DNA of 64,000 nt from Pseudoscleropodium purum (taxonomy: Eukaryota > Streptophyta > Bryopsida > Hypnales > Brachytheciaceae): the NCBI GenBank assembly GCA_963969395.1, contig OZ017797.1:22258001-22322000 (forward strand), in the 5' to 3' direction. This document shows positions 1 through 11,537 of the stretch, one piece after another (the first letter of the stretch is position 1; the number at the start of each line of letters is the position of its first letter). The translations under genes were made by a program, and so were the position numbers. The notes below the pieces were generated by a model. It did no database searches, was not told the origin of the DNA, and saw only the letters and a list, made by a program, of their open reading frames with translations.

Positions 1-681
1 AAGTGATCTATACAATCAAGAATGAAAAGAATTCATACTAGAATACAATACTTCAAAAAGACTAAAAAAGTAGATGCATATTTTAGAAATTGGAATGTAG
101 AAATTCAATTGGAAGCTTATTCTACAAAAACTTAGCTTAGCAAGGAACTCATTACCAAGCGCATGATTTGCAACTTCCAAACATTTTGAAAATTGGCCTT
201 TATAATTATTTGTCTTCATCTTTGTTGCATCAATCATGGCACTTGTGATTTCTTCATCAATCTTTGATATTATGGGATTCTCTTCTTACAACTTTTGAAT
301 AGCATCAACAATTTCTTGTTGTAAATGACAATATCATCATTAAAAGAAAAAAATTTGATTCATTTATAAATATGAGACAAATTACATTGAATCAAATAAT
401 CAAATGGCTAAATTCATTACTCACCTACCATAGAAGTGAAATGAACATGTCTTTCGTTGAAAGGTACCAGCTTTTTCTTCTTGTAGGGCTTCACAAGCAT
501 TTTTGAACTTCCATTCAAAATTTCAAATAGAATGTCCTTGGAACTCTCCAAGCTTTGTATTCCTATAGCACAAATCCTATGCAAAGTATGCACAAGATTG
601 GTCTTGACATGGCTATTTTTTGAAGACTTAGAAAACATGTATAATATTAGCAAATGCGCCAAAAAAGTATACTTAAAGAGT
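1..681. other. AT-rich stretch, no supported gene
   Basis: Two short minus-strand frames (16-237 and 417-662) are open but carry no motif I recognise, and AT-rich plant repeat DNA often gives frames of this size. They may be worn transposon coding sequence. No promoter, RNA gene or repeat boundary is visible. Confidence 0.4.
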
Positions 682-872
682 CACTAGTAGAAAACGTAGG
701 AATTCTAATAGAATTTTGTTGATTTGGATGCCTTGTCCTAGTCACTATTTTGTTGATTTCAACATAAATTTGTTAAAATCAATAGATTTTTGTTGAAATT
801 AACAAATAGTGACCAAAACAACGCATCCAAATCAATAGAGTTCTGTTAGAATTCATGCGTTTTCTACTAATG
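682..872. mobile_element. CACTA-type MITE (foldback, 191 bp)
   Basis: The element begins CACTAGTAGAAAACG and ends CGTTTTCTACTAATG, so its ends are inverted copies starting with the CACTA signature of the En/Spm superfamily. The two halves are near-complete reverse complements, giving one long hairpin. It is flanked by a perfect 3-bp duplication, AGT at 679-681 and 873-875, the size CACTA transposases make. It has no coding capacity and would be moved in trans. The element at 19,586-19,745 has the same design and similar internal words. Confidence 0.85.
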
Positions 873-1149
873 AGTGGAGAAAGATGATAAAATGATGAGA
901 GTGAGCTAGACCTTATAGGACCTTGTACGGTCTCATGGACCATCGATCTTGATCCATGGACAACATGGGTCCAAGCAATTTTGTGCTGAGTCAACATTAG
1001 ATTGTATAGTAATTTCTTCATTCTATGTTCTTGTCTAAACAACACAAGATGTAGTTGGAAATGTAGTGATCTATGAGTAAAGTGGATAGGATTGTCCATG
1101 TATATATATTTGTACAACAATAAAGACATATTATGAAGTTGCTGCATTT

Positions 1150-1370
1150 ATCCTGGGGGAAAACACAAGATCTTTTTTTTGCTACGCTACCCACATAATA
1201 AAAATTTGAAAATTTGAAATTTGAGTTTGGAATTCAAATTTGGAATCACAGGCCCCAAATTAGCCAATAACAACGTAGTAAATACATCAATCAAAGACAA
1301 AATAGAGGGACTTTTTTTCATTTGCTCTAGGATGGTGAATTAGGGGGCTTCATATTGACATGCCTTTAGA
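1150..1370. repeat. Diverged relative of the Mutator-type MITE at 57.7 kb
   Basis: The interior (about 1,230-1,335) lines up with the interior of the MITE at 57,687-57,923. It shares a GGCCCCAAATTAGC word, a downstream ATCAA..ACAAAATAGAGGG-like stretch and a T-rich tract in the same order. The GC-rich terminal inverted repeats of the 57.7-kb element are not intact here, so this is an older or partial member. Confidence 0.5.
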
Positions 1371-1799
1371 GTCCTATTGTACGTTCCTACATAGAATCAT
1401 CTGCTATAAGGTACTTAGATGTGATCCACATCAAATTTATAGACTATATCACTAGGATTTTTTGTTTTTGTTTTTTTAAATTTACAACATTATTTCTCAT
1501 TCTACCTAAATTGGTTTAAAGTTAAATTTATTAGTTACTTCATAAGTTCTACAGTTAATTTTGATTTTTTATCTTATTAATATAAAATTATTTCTCAAAG
1601 GATCAAATTTTCAATGCAATTTAGAAAACTTCTTTGGATGGAAAAATATAGGTAAAAATTATTTTTAGAAGAACTTAATATGGTGTAGAAACTAATCCCT
1701 TTAATGCCAAATCTACATATTGACTTGTTTTCATCCATTTTAATAAAATCTCAATTAGTTAAGATGAATTCATCTTTAATTTTCTAAATGTTTTTGACT

Positions 1800-3150
1800 A
1801 TGTTTTCACCAATAATGCTCCAAAATTGCCATTTCAATATAAGTACAAAATTTTGGAAAAAAAACATTTTTGGACACTTATAACCATAGGATCTTGTAGT
1901 AAAATTGTTTGAAAAGATGTGGAAAAAATTTCAAAATTTTTCGCTATATGGATTGCAAGATATTAGCATTTGAATTGACAAAAATCTATTTTTTTTCCTA
2001 CAAAAAATCGGGTAGCTGCACTTCTCAAAGTCACATTTGTACAAAAAAATGTCCAAAATGGTGGTTACTCTTGGGATTAATTCTTCAAGGCAAATTGACT
2101 ACATGCTTGAAAATGTTCAAATCATTTGGAATTGTATAACATAGGAAAAAGTAGTAAGTAGAAAAAAGTAGAGAATGATTCAAAATATCACATTGTTAAT
2201 ACTTTAGTTATGGAATTGAAAAATGCCAATTCTAACAATTGTAATGTTGTAATAAACAATCTACACCTAATGTATTGTTTTTTTTCAAAAATGTTAAAAA
2301 TTGAGTAAAATGAAGGGCTTGAAAGTTTATTTTAGAGTAGAAATTCCATAGCTATCCACAAACTAAAACTCCTCTCAACTTTCATCTCATTAATAAAAAT
2401 AGAATGAATCATTCTAATTATATATAAATCTAGGAAACCAATTTCAAATTTTATAAATCTATATATTGAAATTCTATATATATTGAATATATTAGATTCA
2501 TTTATATATATATAGAGCTTTCTAAGTATATATAAATCTAGGAAACCAATTTCAAATTTTATTTATGAAAAAAGTGTTTTAAAAAAAAATGAGATAACCA
2601 AAGATCAATGAAAATTACATATCATACAATATCTTTTTAACCATGTAATTAAAATTTATGAAAATTTTTGGGCCTTAAAGCACTCCTCAAGCACATCTTG
2701 TGTAAAAATTTCAAAGAAAAAAATTAAAATTCCATTCATAGTGAGCTACCCAAAATTGCTATGTTGCCAAAAAATGGTATTTGGGCCTTTAGGGGTTAAC
2801 TTCAATTATGATAAATTCATCTCAAATCAAATTAAAATTCATCCGTAAATTCCCAAGGCCATTTTTCTATCCAAAACCACTCAAAACTGCCGTTTTTGCT
2901 GCATTCATCCAAGAATACCAAAAAAAATTATTTTTTAGAATCTAACCGTAGGATCTTATACTTTACTTGTCTTAGCTTACATGGTAAAAATTTCATGAAG
3001 TTTGACCGTATAGATTGGAAGATATTAGCATTCAAAGTCGAAAAAAAAATTCTTTTGAACACTAACCTGCAATTTCAGATGACTTTGACCGCCAATTGTG
3101 AATTTCTTTTGCACTACAGATTTTGAATTAGAAATTTTTTATGTTGAAGA
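1800..3150. repeat. AT-rich dispersed repeat family, copy 1
   Basis: About 1,800-2,570 matches 21,900-22,560 over most of its length, sharing for example the word TGTCCAAAATGGTGGTTACT and a block around GATTGCAAGATATTAGCATT. The 2,608-2,790 part matches modules at 22,620-22,800 and 22,930-23,110, and an inverted copy at 21,480-21,655. A weaker related module continues to about 3,150. No coding potential is visible. It may be a decayed non-autonomous transposon, but I cannot set its ends. Confidence 0.6.
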
Positions 3151-3789
3151 ATTGAGTTGAAAGTCTAGGAAATTTTTTTTTTAAAAACACAATTGATTTT
3201 CATTCTTTAAAACAATGCTAAGTAGAAGTAAGTTTAAGATTGGAAAAAAAACTAAATCGCTAATAACTCCAAGATGGGATTGGAAGACAATAATCCCAAT
3301 GGTGAGATTGTTTTAGCAATTGAACACAAAATTCTCCAAAAAGAATGTGAAAAATTGTAAAAATTGCATTTAGAAATGAACCCTACAAGTTATTTTTTCA
3401 AGAAGATGCTGAAATTGCCCGAAAAACAAAATTGTCTTTAACTTTCTCATAATTAGTCCAAATAGAATGAATCAAAGCTTCATATGTAGACAAAAAGAAA
3501 AGATTTCAAGGGAAAAAAAAATTAAAATTTATTTTGATTTTTTGCAATTTTTTTGTGATGCCTGCCAAGTTTAGTTTCAAGCTTTTAGGGGTATAACTTT
3601 TGCTCTCGAGCACCAATTGAAATAAAATTATATTCCCATGTAGATAATCAATTTTTCTATCTTACGGAAAAGTTTCAAAACAATTCGCCAAAAATTGAGA
3701 TCACAAGAATCTGCCTGAAATTTGATTTGTCCCCCGAGCGGACAATGGGAATTTAGAGGTTAAATTAAATTTTAAAATGGAATCAAGCG

Positions 3790-4290
3790 CCTTATTCCAA
3801 TCAATACCCTTCAAGTCTATGGAGGTGCTTTGGAAGCAATTCTTCACAATGCACACCTTCATAGTCTTGAAGAGTGAAAAAAGCCAGAAATATAAAAATA
3901 TAAATAAAAATAAAAAACTTAAATTGTAAGTCTTACTCCAATTAATATCCTTCAAGTTTATTTGTCTATGGGGGTGCTTTAGAAGCAATTCTTCACTATG
4001 CACACCCTCATAGTCTTGAAGGGTGAAAAAAGCCAAAAAAATATATATATAAAAGAAAAATTGAATTGTGAGCCTTACTCTAATTAATATCCTTCAAGTC
4101 TATGGGGGTGCTTTGGAAGCAATTCTTCACAATGCACACCCTCATAATCTTGAAGGGTAGAAAAAGCCCAAAAATAAAAAACTTGAATTGTGAGCCTTAT
4201 TCTAATTAATATCTTTCAAATCTATAGGTGTGCTTTAGAAACAATTCTTCACAGTGCACCCCCTCATAGACTTGAAGAGTGGAGAAAGCC
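3790..4290. repeat. Four tandem hairpin-forming units
   Basis: Four head-to-tail units start near 3,790, 3,932, 4,074 and 4,196 (lengths about 142, 142, 122 and 95). Each holds a core of about 70 nt beginning CCTTCAAGTCTATGGGGG and ending CCCTCATAGTCTTGAAGGG. The two arms are imperfect reverse complements, so every unit can fold into one stem of roughly 24-28 pairs with a short loop. Spacers between cores are A/T simple sequence. What the array does is unknown; hairpin clusters like this can arise from foldback transposons or act as small-RNA precursors. Confidence 0.75.
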
Positions 4291-4669
4291 TAAACAAAAA
4301 TACTCAAAATTTAAAATTAATAAAATTATAATTAAACATTGAATTGATATTTGTACATTGCAAGAAAATATTTAGTTATAGTTAATATATATAAGTATAT
4401 ATAAAAATATTTATAAAAATATAGAGTTAGAGTTATAATTAATATATATAAATATAAATATAAATATTTATAAAAAAAAGTCAAAAATTGAATTGATGTT
4501 TGTACTTTCATTCACAAGATTTGAAGACATTTAATCTTCAAAAGAATATGAAGATTTAGAGAAGCTTACAATGTCATTATTGAAATTAAAAAAGGGAGGC
4601 TTCAAATATATACAAAGAAATAAGGCACGTGTTGCAAGAAAAATGTTTACATTGAAGTAGAGAGGTAGA

Positions 4670-5326
4670 ATGGATAGAAGAAAGACTATGGGTCAATATG
4701 TTATAGGGCATAGTATTCAAAGTTTTGAAAGTGCTATAAATGAATGGGAGAAAGACCAAGAGGAATTAATAGAATGGATTGCAAATTTATATAAATCAAG
4801 ATTTACGGAATTGGCACCATGCCTTTATGTGAAAACAGTGGATGAGGCATTACAAGTAGGTATTCCATTACTGGTCCAAATAGAATTTACAAATCTACAA
4901 CAAAATATTGTAGAATGTTCAAGTAATCTTATTTATATAGTTGATGATTTTTGCAATACATTCCATTGGGATTGAGATCACAATTTATACATATATGAAA
5001 TTTGGGCACCTACATTTGAACATGATGGAAAATTAGCAAAAGTCATTCATGGATTTTATTGTAATGGAGGACATTTTATTGTTCCGAGTTACAAAGTCTA
5101 TATCTACTTTGGACGATGTGATGGAATTGTTGAAATTATTTGGCGTGGAAAATCTAACTTCCACTCTACTTGACAATCAAATATGGCAAAAGGACTAACT
5201 CGTGTTGGAACATCTATGCAAATAACAAAAAGCTTAGTACATAGTGTAGAATTATTAATGAAAAGTCAAAGAAATGGAATAAATGTCAATCCAAAAATAT
5301 GTGGAGTAAAGGAAATTGTAAAATAA
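4670..5326 (+). pseudogene. Unrecognised protein frame, 218 codons, broken by two TGA codons
   Basis: From the ATG at 4,670 one frame runs to TAA at 5,324-5,326, interrupted only by TGA at 4,973-4,975 and 5,171-5,173. The same frame is open upstream for some codons before a TAG at 4,658-4,660. The reading has a protein-like composition (for example QSFESAINEWEKDQEEL near the start and FEHDGKLAKVIHGFYCNGGH after the first stop) in very AT-rich DNA, which argues it was once coding. Both internal stops are TGA, as expected if methylated CGA arginine codons had decayed. An intron around the first TGA is an alternative. I do not recognise the family. It lies just after the hairpin repeats and before a copia-like fragment. 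Confidence 0.5.
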
Positions 5327-5387
5327 AAAAAGTGGAAACTATAGAAAATTGTAAAATAAAAGAAGCAAAAAGTAAAGAATAATAGGT

Positions 5388-5542
5388 AAAGTATAATAGA
5401 TTTTAGTAAAATATATTAGAAAATCAATAACTTTATGAATACAATGTTTTATCAATTTGTTGCTTAAATTGAATAATGTATGTTTTTTTTAACAATTGTG
5501 TGAACATTTATAATTTAAAGAATTATGATCCATTGCTATTAT
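5388..5542 (+). repeat. Direct repeat, left copy (about 155 bp)
   Basis: This segment is nearly identical to 7,806-7,960; both begin AAAGTATAATAGATTTTAG and run to the same AATTATGATC word and just beyond. The pair brackets the copia-like remains at 5.55-7.8 kb. It is far too long to be a target-site duplication. Confidence 0.8.
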
Positions 5543-5545
5543 CCC

Positions 5546-5800
5546 TGGTAGCAATGCCAAAATATAGATAAGCTTAGGTCCTAATTGGAAATTATTATCC
5601 AAGCTAATAATTTAAAGTTCGCTCCTAGGGAGGTCAATTAAATAGGATTATTTCCATTTAGATTCCTACTTGGTCATTGCAATTATAGATAATGAGGAAT
5701 TATTGTTCTTTAACCACATGCAATTTGTAAGCCTTACGCGATATGTCTAATTACTAAATTTGATCCCTCCACTCTTAAAGGCCACAAAGGTGAAGTAATC
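5546..5800 (-). repeat. Copia-like LTR end and primer-binding-site-like fragment
   Basis: The sequence at 5,546-5,566 resembles the primer-binding site at about 6,820-6,840. The following 230 bp align loosely with the LTR start at 6,842, sharing the order CCTAATT..G, a TAATAA word, an AGGGAGGTCAA-like word and a CCCTCCA word. It is therefore a second, more diverged LTR end in the same orientation. Confidence 0.45.
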
Positions 5801-5849
5801 TCCCAAATTGTTCTTTAATCTTTAATGCTCTTTAATGTCTTTCATCTTT

Positions 5850-6600
5850 ATATTCTTTGTCTTTCATCCTTTGTTTTTATATATTTCTTTATCTTTATTT
5901 TTCAATTGTTTATATCCTTTTGACTCTTCCTTTCCTAATAAGATTTTACTTTTGAAAGCCTCATTTTCCACAATAAGATTTTTTTTTCCATATAAAACAA
6001 TTGCAAGCTTATCATTTAAATTTTCTATTTCTAAAAATAATGCATCCATTTTTTTGGAGTGATACTTTCATTTTCAATTAAATTTTGATTTTTCATATAC
6101 AAATTAGACAACATTAATCTTGCTGATGATAAAAGATATTCTTATTTATTTTTCTCTATATAATGATTGTCATTTAAATTCTAAGCTTAAAATTTTATTC
6201 ACTTTCTTTAAGTTTTTCAATATTTTGTAAGGCATTTGTCAAATTTACTTGTAAAATCTTCTTTAAGGACTTCAATTTGTAATTTATAAATATTCACATT
6301 ATTTTCATAGTTTTTTGAATTTTGCTCACTTTGATTAATTAGTTCTTTATTTTGTTGTGTCAACTTTGTCAATTCATCATTTAATTTTGCAATTGTACCT
6401 TTATAGCCAAAACTTGCACAAATTATCTCAATATTTTTTTTTCTTCTAAAGTCTTCATTTTCTCTTGCCATAATTTTTATTTTTCTTCCTCCAATATTTT
6501 GTTCTTCCAATTTTGAGAATTTTCATTTTCTTCTTGTAATTTCAATTTTAAAATATTAATAATTTTATTTTGGATTGAAATTTGACTATACAAACCGTCT
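5850..6600 (-). pseudogene. Coiled-coil, gag-like retrotransposon remnant
   Basis: Minus-strand frames at 6,217-6,510 (97 codons) and 5,864-6,049 (61 codons) read as Lys/Glu/Asn/Leu-rich coiled coil, for example KLNDELTKLTQQNKELINQ. They lie directly downstream, on the minus strand, of an LTR end and a tRNA-Met-type primer-binding site, which is where gag sits in a retrotransposon. Coiled coils of this type are common after the nucleocapsid-proximal part of plant copia Gag. No protease, integrase or reverse transcriptase motifs are seen, so the copy is a fragment. The assignment rests on position and composition, not on a diagnostic motif. Confidence 0.4.
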
Positions 6601-6816
6601 CTTTCATCATCAAATTGGCATCTCTCATTCAAAAAACTATCTCTTATACTTACCAACCATTTCTTTTTTCCTTTAAGTCTTCAATATAATCCAATAATTG
6701 CAAATAGTTTTGATGTAGAAAATTCTCTTTTGATGTTCTCAGCCCAAAAAATTTAAGATTTGGGCCTATCATTCTATAAGCAATTGATTTTCCAAGAAAT
6801 GAATCAACCTACTTAG

Positions 6817-6840
6817 TTGTCTCCCTGGCAGCGATACCAA
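6817..6840 (-). other. tRNA-Met-type primer-binding site
   Basis: On the minus strand the sequence reads TTGGTATCGCTGCCAGGGAG directly after an LTR end of ..TTCAACA. Plant copia elements usually prime from the 3' end of initiator tRNA-Met with TGGTATC followed by a GC-containing tail, so both spacing and sequence fit. Confidence 0.6.
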
Positions 6841-6841
6841 A

Positions 6842-7805
6842 TGTTGAAGAAGAATAATGCCTAATTTGGATATTATCTTGTTAGAATAATAAGTTCATTC
6901 CAAGAGAGGTGGTCAAGTAGGAAATCAATGCTAATAGGTTTAATCTCTTAAATAGGAAATCCAAATCCAAATAGAAGACAATGATCCAATTTAAAAGAAT
7001 TAGCAATCACTTAGACTACAATGGCATTGCCCTCCAATTAGGTACATGACTTGATTTTACTATTTTCACTTCATCATTATCATGTTTTACGGTTTTCTCT
7101 GACTAGAATCCTAACCCAACTTGGACATGCACAATTAAATACATAACTGGACATTTACATCAATTTAGCAAATTTACCAATTTGATTCATAAACCACATT
7201 CTCAACATCACACATAAAATCATATGTTCACTCGACATGAAACATTGACAACCAACTCAAATTGCAAACATTTACATATATTAAATTGTTTTGGTGAATA
7301 AATCACCATTAAGCATTTTTTAAATCACCGATTCAATATAATCAAATTCCAAATCAACTCCATTCTTACTTAAACTTCCACCACCACTTATAGCTTATCT
7401 TTCCTCATATCATCTCTCATTTGTCTTCCAAATACTATTATCTCCAATTTGATCTCATTTACTTTGCCAACTAAGATACATCACTCCAATTTCCACTACA
7501 TCTCATACATAAACACTTCATATTCCAATTAGAATCCAATGACTCAAGCATCATCACACATACAAATATAGAAAATTACACAACCAACTTGGGCTAGGAC
7601 TCTCACTGAGCTCTCTCAAAGTGGGTAAGTTTTCCACTTTCTTCTCGCACCGAATAGGCAATTAGGTTATTAGAGAGACATACAATCACTATTGAATTGG
7701 ATCACTCAAACCCAACTTTGAATAGACACTCATTAATTCCTACTTGGTCTCTTTGCTACCTGAAAATTCTAACATACTAAATCAGAACAAACCTCTATCT
7801 ACAAT
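6842..7805 (-). repeat. Copia-like LTR (partial)
   Basis: On the minus strand the LTR ends ..CA at 6,842, next to the primer-binding site. Its other end is not clear; the repeat at 7,806 sets an upper limit of about 960 bp. The plus-strand reading begins TGTTGAAGAAGAATAATGCC. No intact partner LTR is present; 5,568-5,800 is a diverged piece. Confidence 0.45.
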
Positions 7806-7960
7806 AAAGTATAATAGATTTTAGAAAAATATATTAGAGAATCAATGACTTTATAAATATAATGTTTTATCAATTTATTGCTTAAATTTAATAATGTATG
7901 ACTTTCTTAACAATTGTGTGAACCTATATAATTTAAAGAATTATGATCTATAGTTATTAT
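7806..7960 (+). repeat. Direct repeat, right copy (about 155 bp)
   Basis: Nearly identical to 5,388-5,542, same orientation. See the left copy. Confidence 0.8.
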
Positions 7961-9130
7961 ACAATGTAATACACATCATACTAACACATCATATGGTCAA
8001 ATCTGCTAAAAATAATTAAAAAAACAACTTTAATCTTGATCAAGATGCAAAAACTAACAGAGACATAAAATCATTTACTTTAATTAGTTTCCACATGTTT
8101 TAACAAAAATAAATAAAGTAACAAACTGATTAAAAATAAATTATTGTAAAAATAAATTACAATATTTAGAAATAGTGAATAATTACCAAATGAAAAGATA
8201 CTAAAGTAGTTACATCCAAAACCACCACTTTTTACTATTGAGCCTATTTTCAATTATTAAATTGGTCAAATTTTCATATGTTGTTGTTGTCAAATGAAAG
8301 GGGGTTCCAATACACTAGAGAAGATGGCATTTGAATATTGTATACAAAAATTACGAAGGAACAAAATTTGATTCTAAAAGTGTTTCTTCTACATAGGTAC
8401 ATAACTGATTTTAGAGATGTACACATAGTATAGATGGCGATATAAGGTCATGGCACATTTGGATGTATCTACCTTAGAAGGAAAACAAGGATTTTTGAAC
8501 TTCAAGATACTTTAAAGTAGGAGGCTCAAAAATCGTCCATCTAAGAGAAGAATGAGGTTTGTAGGAAAATTAGAGATGGAAAATTGAATGAAATTTTTTT
8601 GGTGGGAAGACAAATGAGAGAGAAGTAATTACAAATTTTTTTCGTAATTTTCGGAGTCCAAATGAATTAAATGCTAATTTGTGAAGGTGCAACCTTATAG
8701 GTCACTATTTATGTTTCTAGAGTGTTGTTAAGAGAATAGAGGACATGCCTTAAAATATAATTGATGAGAGTCTAAACCAATTTAAATGTCGATTAATGAG
8801 TTTACTTAAGTCTTTAAAGTGTGCAGTTCACTAACAAAAATGAAGTAGCAAGCATGTGTACAGTGCAGAGTTTAAAACCTGCAAAGTCCTTATTCAGTGC
8901 ACTAACATTACAAAAATGGGGTGCATCTATGAACAAGCAGTGTCAGAGTTCTGGCATTGGTGACTTAGAAAGTTCCAAAAAACGAAATCAACTATCTCTA
9001 AAATTGTGCAGATTGCTTACTATACTAGGCAAAATAACTTAAACTTGGCTCGTCCAGAAGTTTCAAATTGTGTACTATACATCTAAAACTTGAAATTTTA
9101 AGAAAACTCAGAAGAACGGTTGCTTGACAT
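7961..9130. other. No supported gene
   Basis: AT-rich, mixed sequence. A 73-codon plus-strand frame at 8,821-9,042 has no recognisable motif. I see no clear repeat ends, RNA gene or regulatory element. Confidence 0.4.
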
Positions 9131-10090
9131 ATTGCCTAGCTGAAAGAGCTGTTGTCGACCTTGGATGCTCAAACATCTGGTCCGCCCTGCTATGGCCTAC
9201 CAGCTTCATCTTCCCGTGCAATGAAGGTAAGTTATCGAAACTTCAAATTTCCCCATCCTCTGAAGACTCATAGCTTTAAAATTGTTTGCTGCCACCCATT
9301 GCGGCACCTTCAAAAAATTTTGGTTGACACTCCTCTGATGTTGTGTCTTCCATTTGCATTGTTAACTCAGTCGTTGTTGCATTCCCAACGACTGCTCTTC
9401 TCCACCGATTGCTCCTCTCCATCAATTGCTCCTCCCCGTCGATTGCTGTTCGATCACACCGACGGCGCCAGTCTTCCCCGTCGCTCCATGCATGCGGAAG
9501 CCGACTCCTTCTGTGCTCATTTCCTCTTTCTGATGCGTCATGGATCCTTTGTAGAAGCCTCATCAATCCTATGTAGAACCCTATCGATCCTCTGTAGAAC
9601 TTTGATTGATCTTGTAATATAGTATCGCTCTTGTAAAACCCTAATCAACTACAGTGTTGAACTTTGAGCGGAATTTTCTGTACACAAGTCTGATAGACTC
9701 CTCTGCAGAAGTTTGATCGACTCCTTGTCTTGCCAACCGTGCTCCCTATGCATCCGCCTCTGAATCCACCTTTGAATCTGGACCATCTCCTCCTTTATGC
9801 CTTCATCGTCTCCTTCTCTGTCCTCATGCTGTCCTCCTGAATATATATCGGATCCTTGTGAATGTTGATCGGCTCCTTTTGTCTGCAGACCTTCTCCTTC
9901 GACGACAGACAACTACAAACTAGACGATACATACCGGTAAGCTGATTTTGAACCTTATTTCTTTTTTTTCGTTTTCCCTCCTTCGATATCTTTGCTGATG
10001 ATGTAACGGACCTCCTATGTTGTAGAAGGTCTGCGGAAACTTCAGCATGCTCCTCCAAGCTGCATTGAGCTAGTGTAGGTGGGTTCTCTT
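9131..10090 (+). other. GC-rich unclassified island with splice-donor-like sites
   Basis: Base composition rises clearly above the flanks. A 156-codon frame (9,152-9,622, opening at a TTG) has no recognised domain. The peptide up to 9,226 ends ..SSSRAMK and is followed exactly by GTAAGT, a strong plant donor; a second GTAAGC donor-like site lies at about 9,945. From 9,540 to 9,720 a short phrase with CTCTGTAGAA / CTCTGCAGAA recurs several times, suggesting a degenerate tandem repeat. It could be the first exon of a gene, a gene fragment carried by a transposon, or the edge of a retroelement; I cannot decide. Confidence 0.3.
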
Positions 10091-11491
10091 GAACTAAAAT
10101 TTGTATTTTTATTGATGTTCCTCCCTTCCGTTTCTATCTTGCAATGACAGCCTGTTCCCTATGTTGATGTTGTACTGTCAGTAAGAAGGACGTGCGGTAT
10201 AAAACGTAACAGCTCTTGTATTTGTTGTCGCAAGTGTGAGCTCCCAATTCGTTACTTGGGGCTCATAGATTATCTTTCGTTTTAAACCGCAAATTAGAAT
10301 AGATAAAAGTATACGAAAAGCCATAAAAAGATTGTAGAATTGAAATAAGGTTGTAACATACCCATTATAGTATTTGTTCTAGATTTGATTGTATATGTAG
10401 AATTCTTCCAAAACCAGTCTAGGAATGATGAGAAGAATCACAAGGTAGCTAATTTTGTAGATTTGAGTTATATAGCCCTTTAAGGGCTAATTCCCCTATG
10501 AATGTGGCAATTCATGGCTAAGTCGGTCGGAGGGATCCATAGCGAGGCCAATAGGTCGGGTCCTAGAATTAGATTTCAATTCCCCATTAGATCGATGAAT
10601 TCTCAAGAAACCCTGATTATTAGTATGTAAGTGCTACAACTGAAAAACGGAACCATGAAAGAATCTACTACCCAAGGATGGTGTTTTAAGATAATCCCAT
10701 GCTAGGAGTCCAATGGCAAAGTCAACTTTCCAAGATTCCCTCATCTATAGAAGATTCCTACACCATCGACAATGCAAAGAGATGCCATTTTGGATCTCAT
10801 TGACCAAGTGTGCTAGGGACAAAGTGGACTTGCATACCTCCTATGAGACTTCCTGAGAGGTCTTATGGAAATTCTTGACATCTTCTAATTTGTAGAAGAT
10901 TCTTTTGGACAATCAACCGTTCTAACCTCCAATAGGAATTTCACGGAAATTACCCAAGTTGCAGTAAAATCTTACTAAAAATTAGATTAGCTTGTCTTAT
11001 GCTAATAATGCACTCTACCAAATTTAGTGGCATTCTGATAGTGGAATGATTTTGATAGAGGCCAGATTCTTCAGGAAGTAAACACATGGTGGTATTCCAC
11101 GACGTTGACCGGTGCTCTGGGAGCACATGATGGTGAATTGAAGTCAACAAGGGGACTTTTCTTACTCCCTTTCATCTATTGGAGACTACATGCTAGTTAC
11201 TTTTTTCAAAATAGGAAACCACCAAGATTTGGGAATTTGTCCCAACTTAGATTTTAATCCATAGTAGCTTCTGTTGGATTTTTAGTCTTGGTATAGGGAG
11301 AAGAGGGGGCATAGACAAAAAATAGTGATTTGGAGCCAACAGTGCAATCCGTTTGGCATTTGGAGTTAATCTTCAAAAGTTAGGATGTTGATTCAACGTA
11401 TGATAGATAGTTAAAAGTTTAGGAGTAGAATGAAAATCTTTGAAGATAAGGTTGAAAATCCAAGATGATAAGGTTACTAATAGGAGTTTAA

Positions 11492-11511
11492 GGGGGGGGG
11501 GGGGGGGGGGG
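11492..11511 (+). repeat. Poly-G run (20 nt)
   Basis: Twenty consecutive G within L1, just upstream of its TATA-like box. The length is likely variable between individuals and uncertain in the assembly. Confidence 0.9.
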
Positions 11512-11529
11512 AAGTGGTTCCTTGAAACC

Positions 11530-11537
11530 TATTTAAG
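11530..11537 (+). promoter_or_regulatory. TATA-like box of LTR copy L1
   Basis: TATTTAAG followed by GGGCTCC and a pyrimidine-rich stretch, at the position aligned with TATA boxes in the three other LTR copies. Confidence 0.5.

Noticed and set aside
9152..9622. A 156-residue protein gene
   Set aside because: It opens at TTG, runs through a strong splice donor at 9,226 and a repetitive stretch, and has no recognisable domain.
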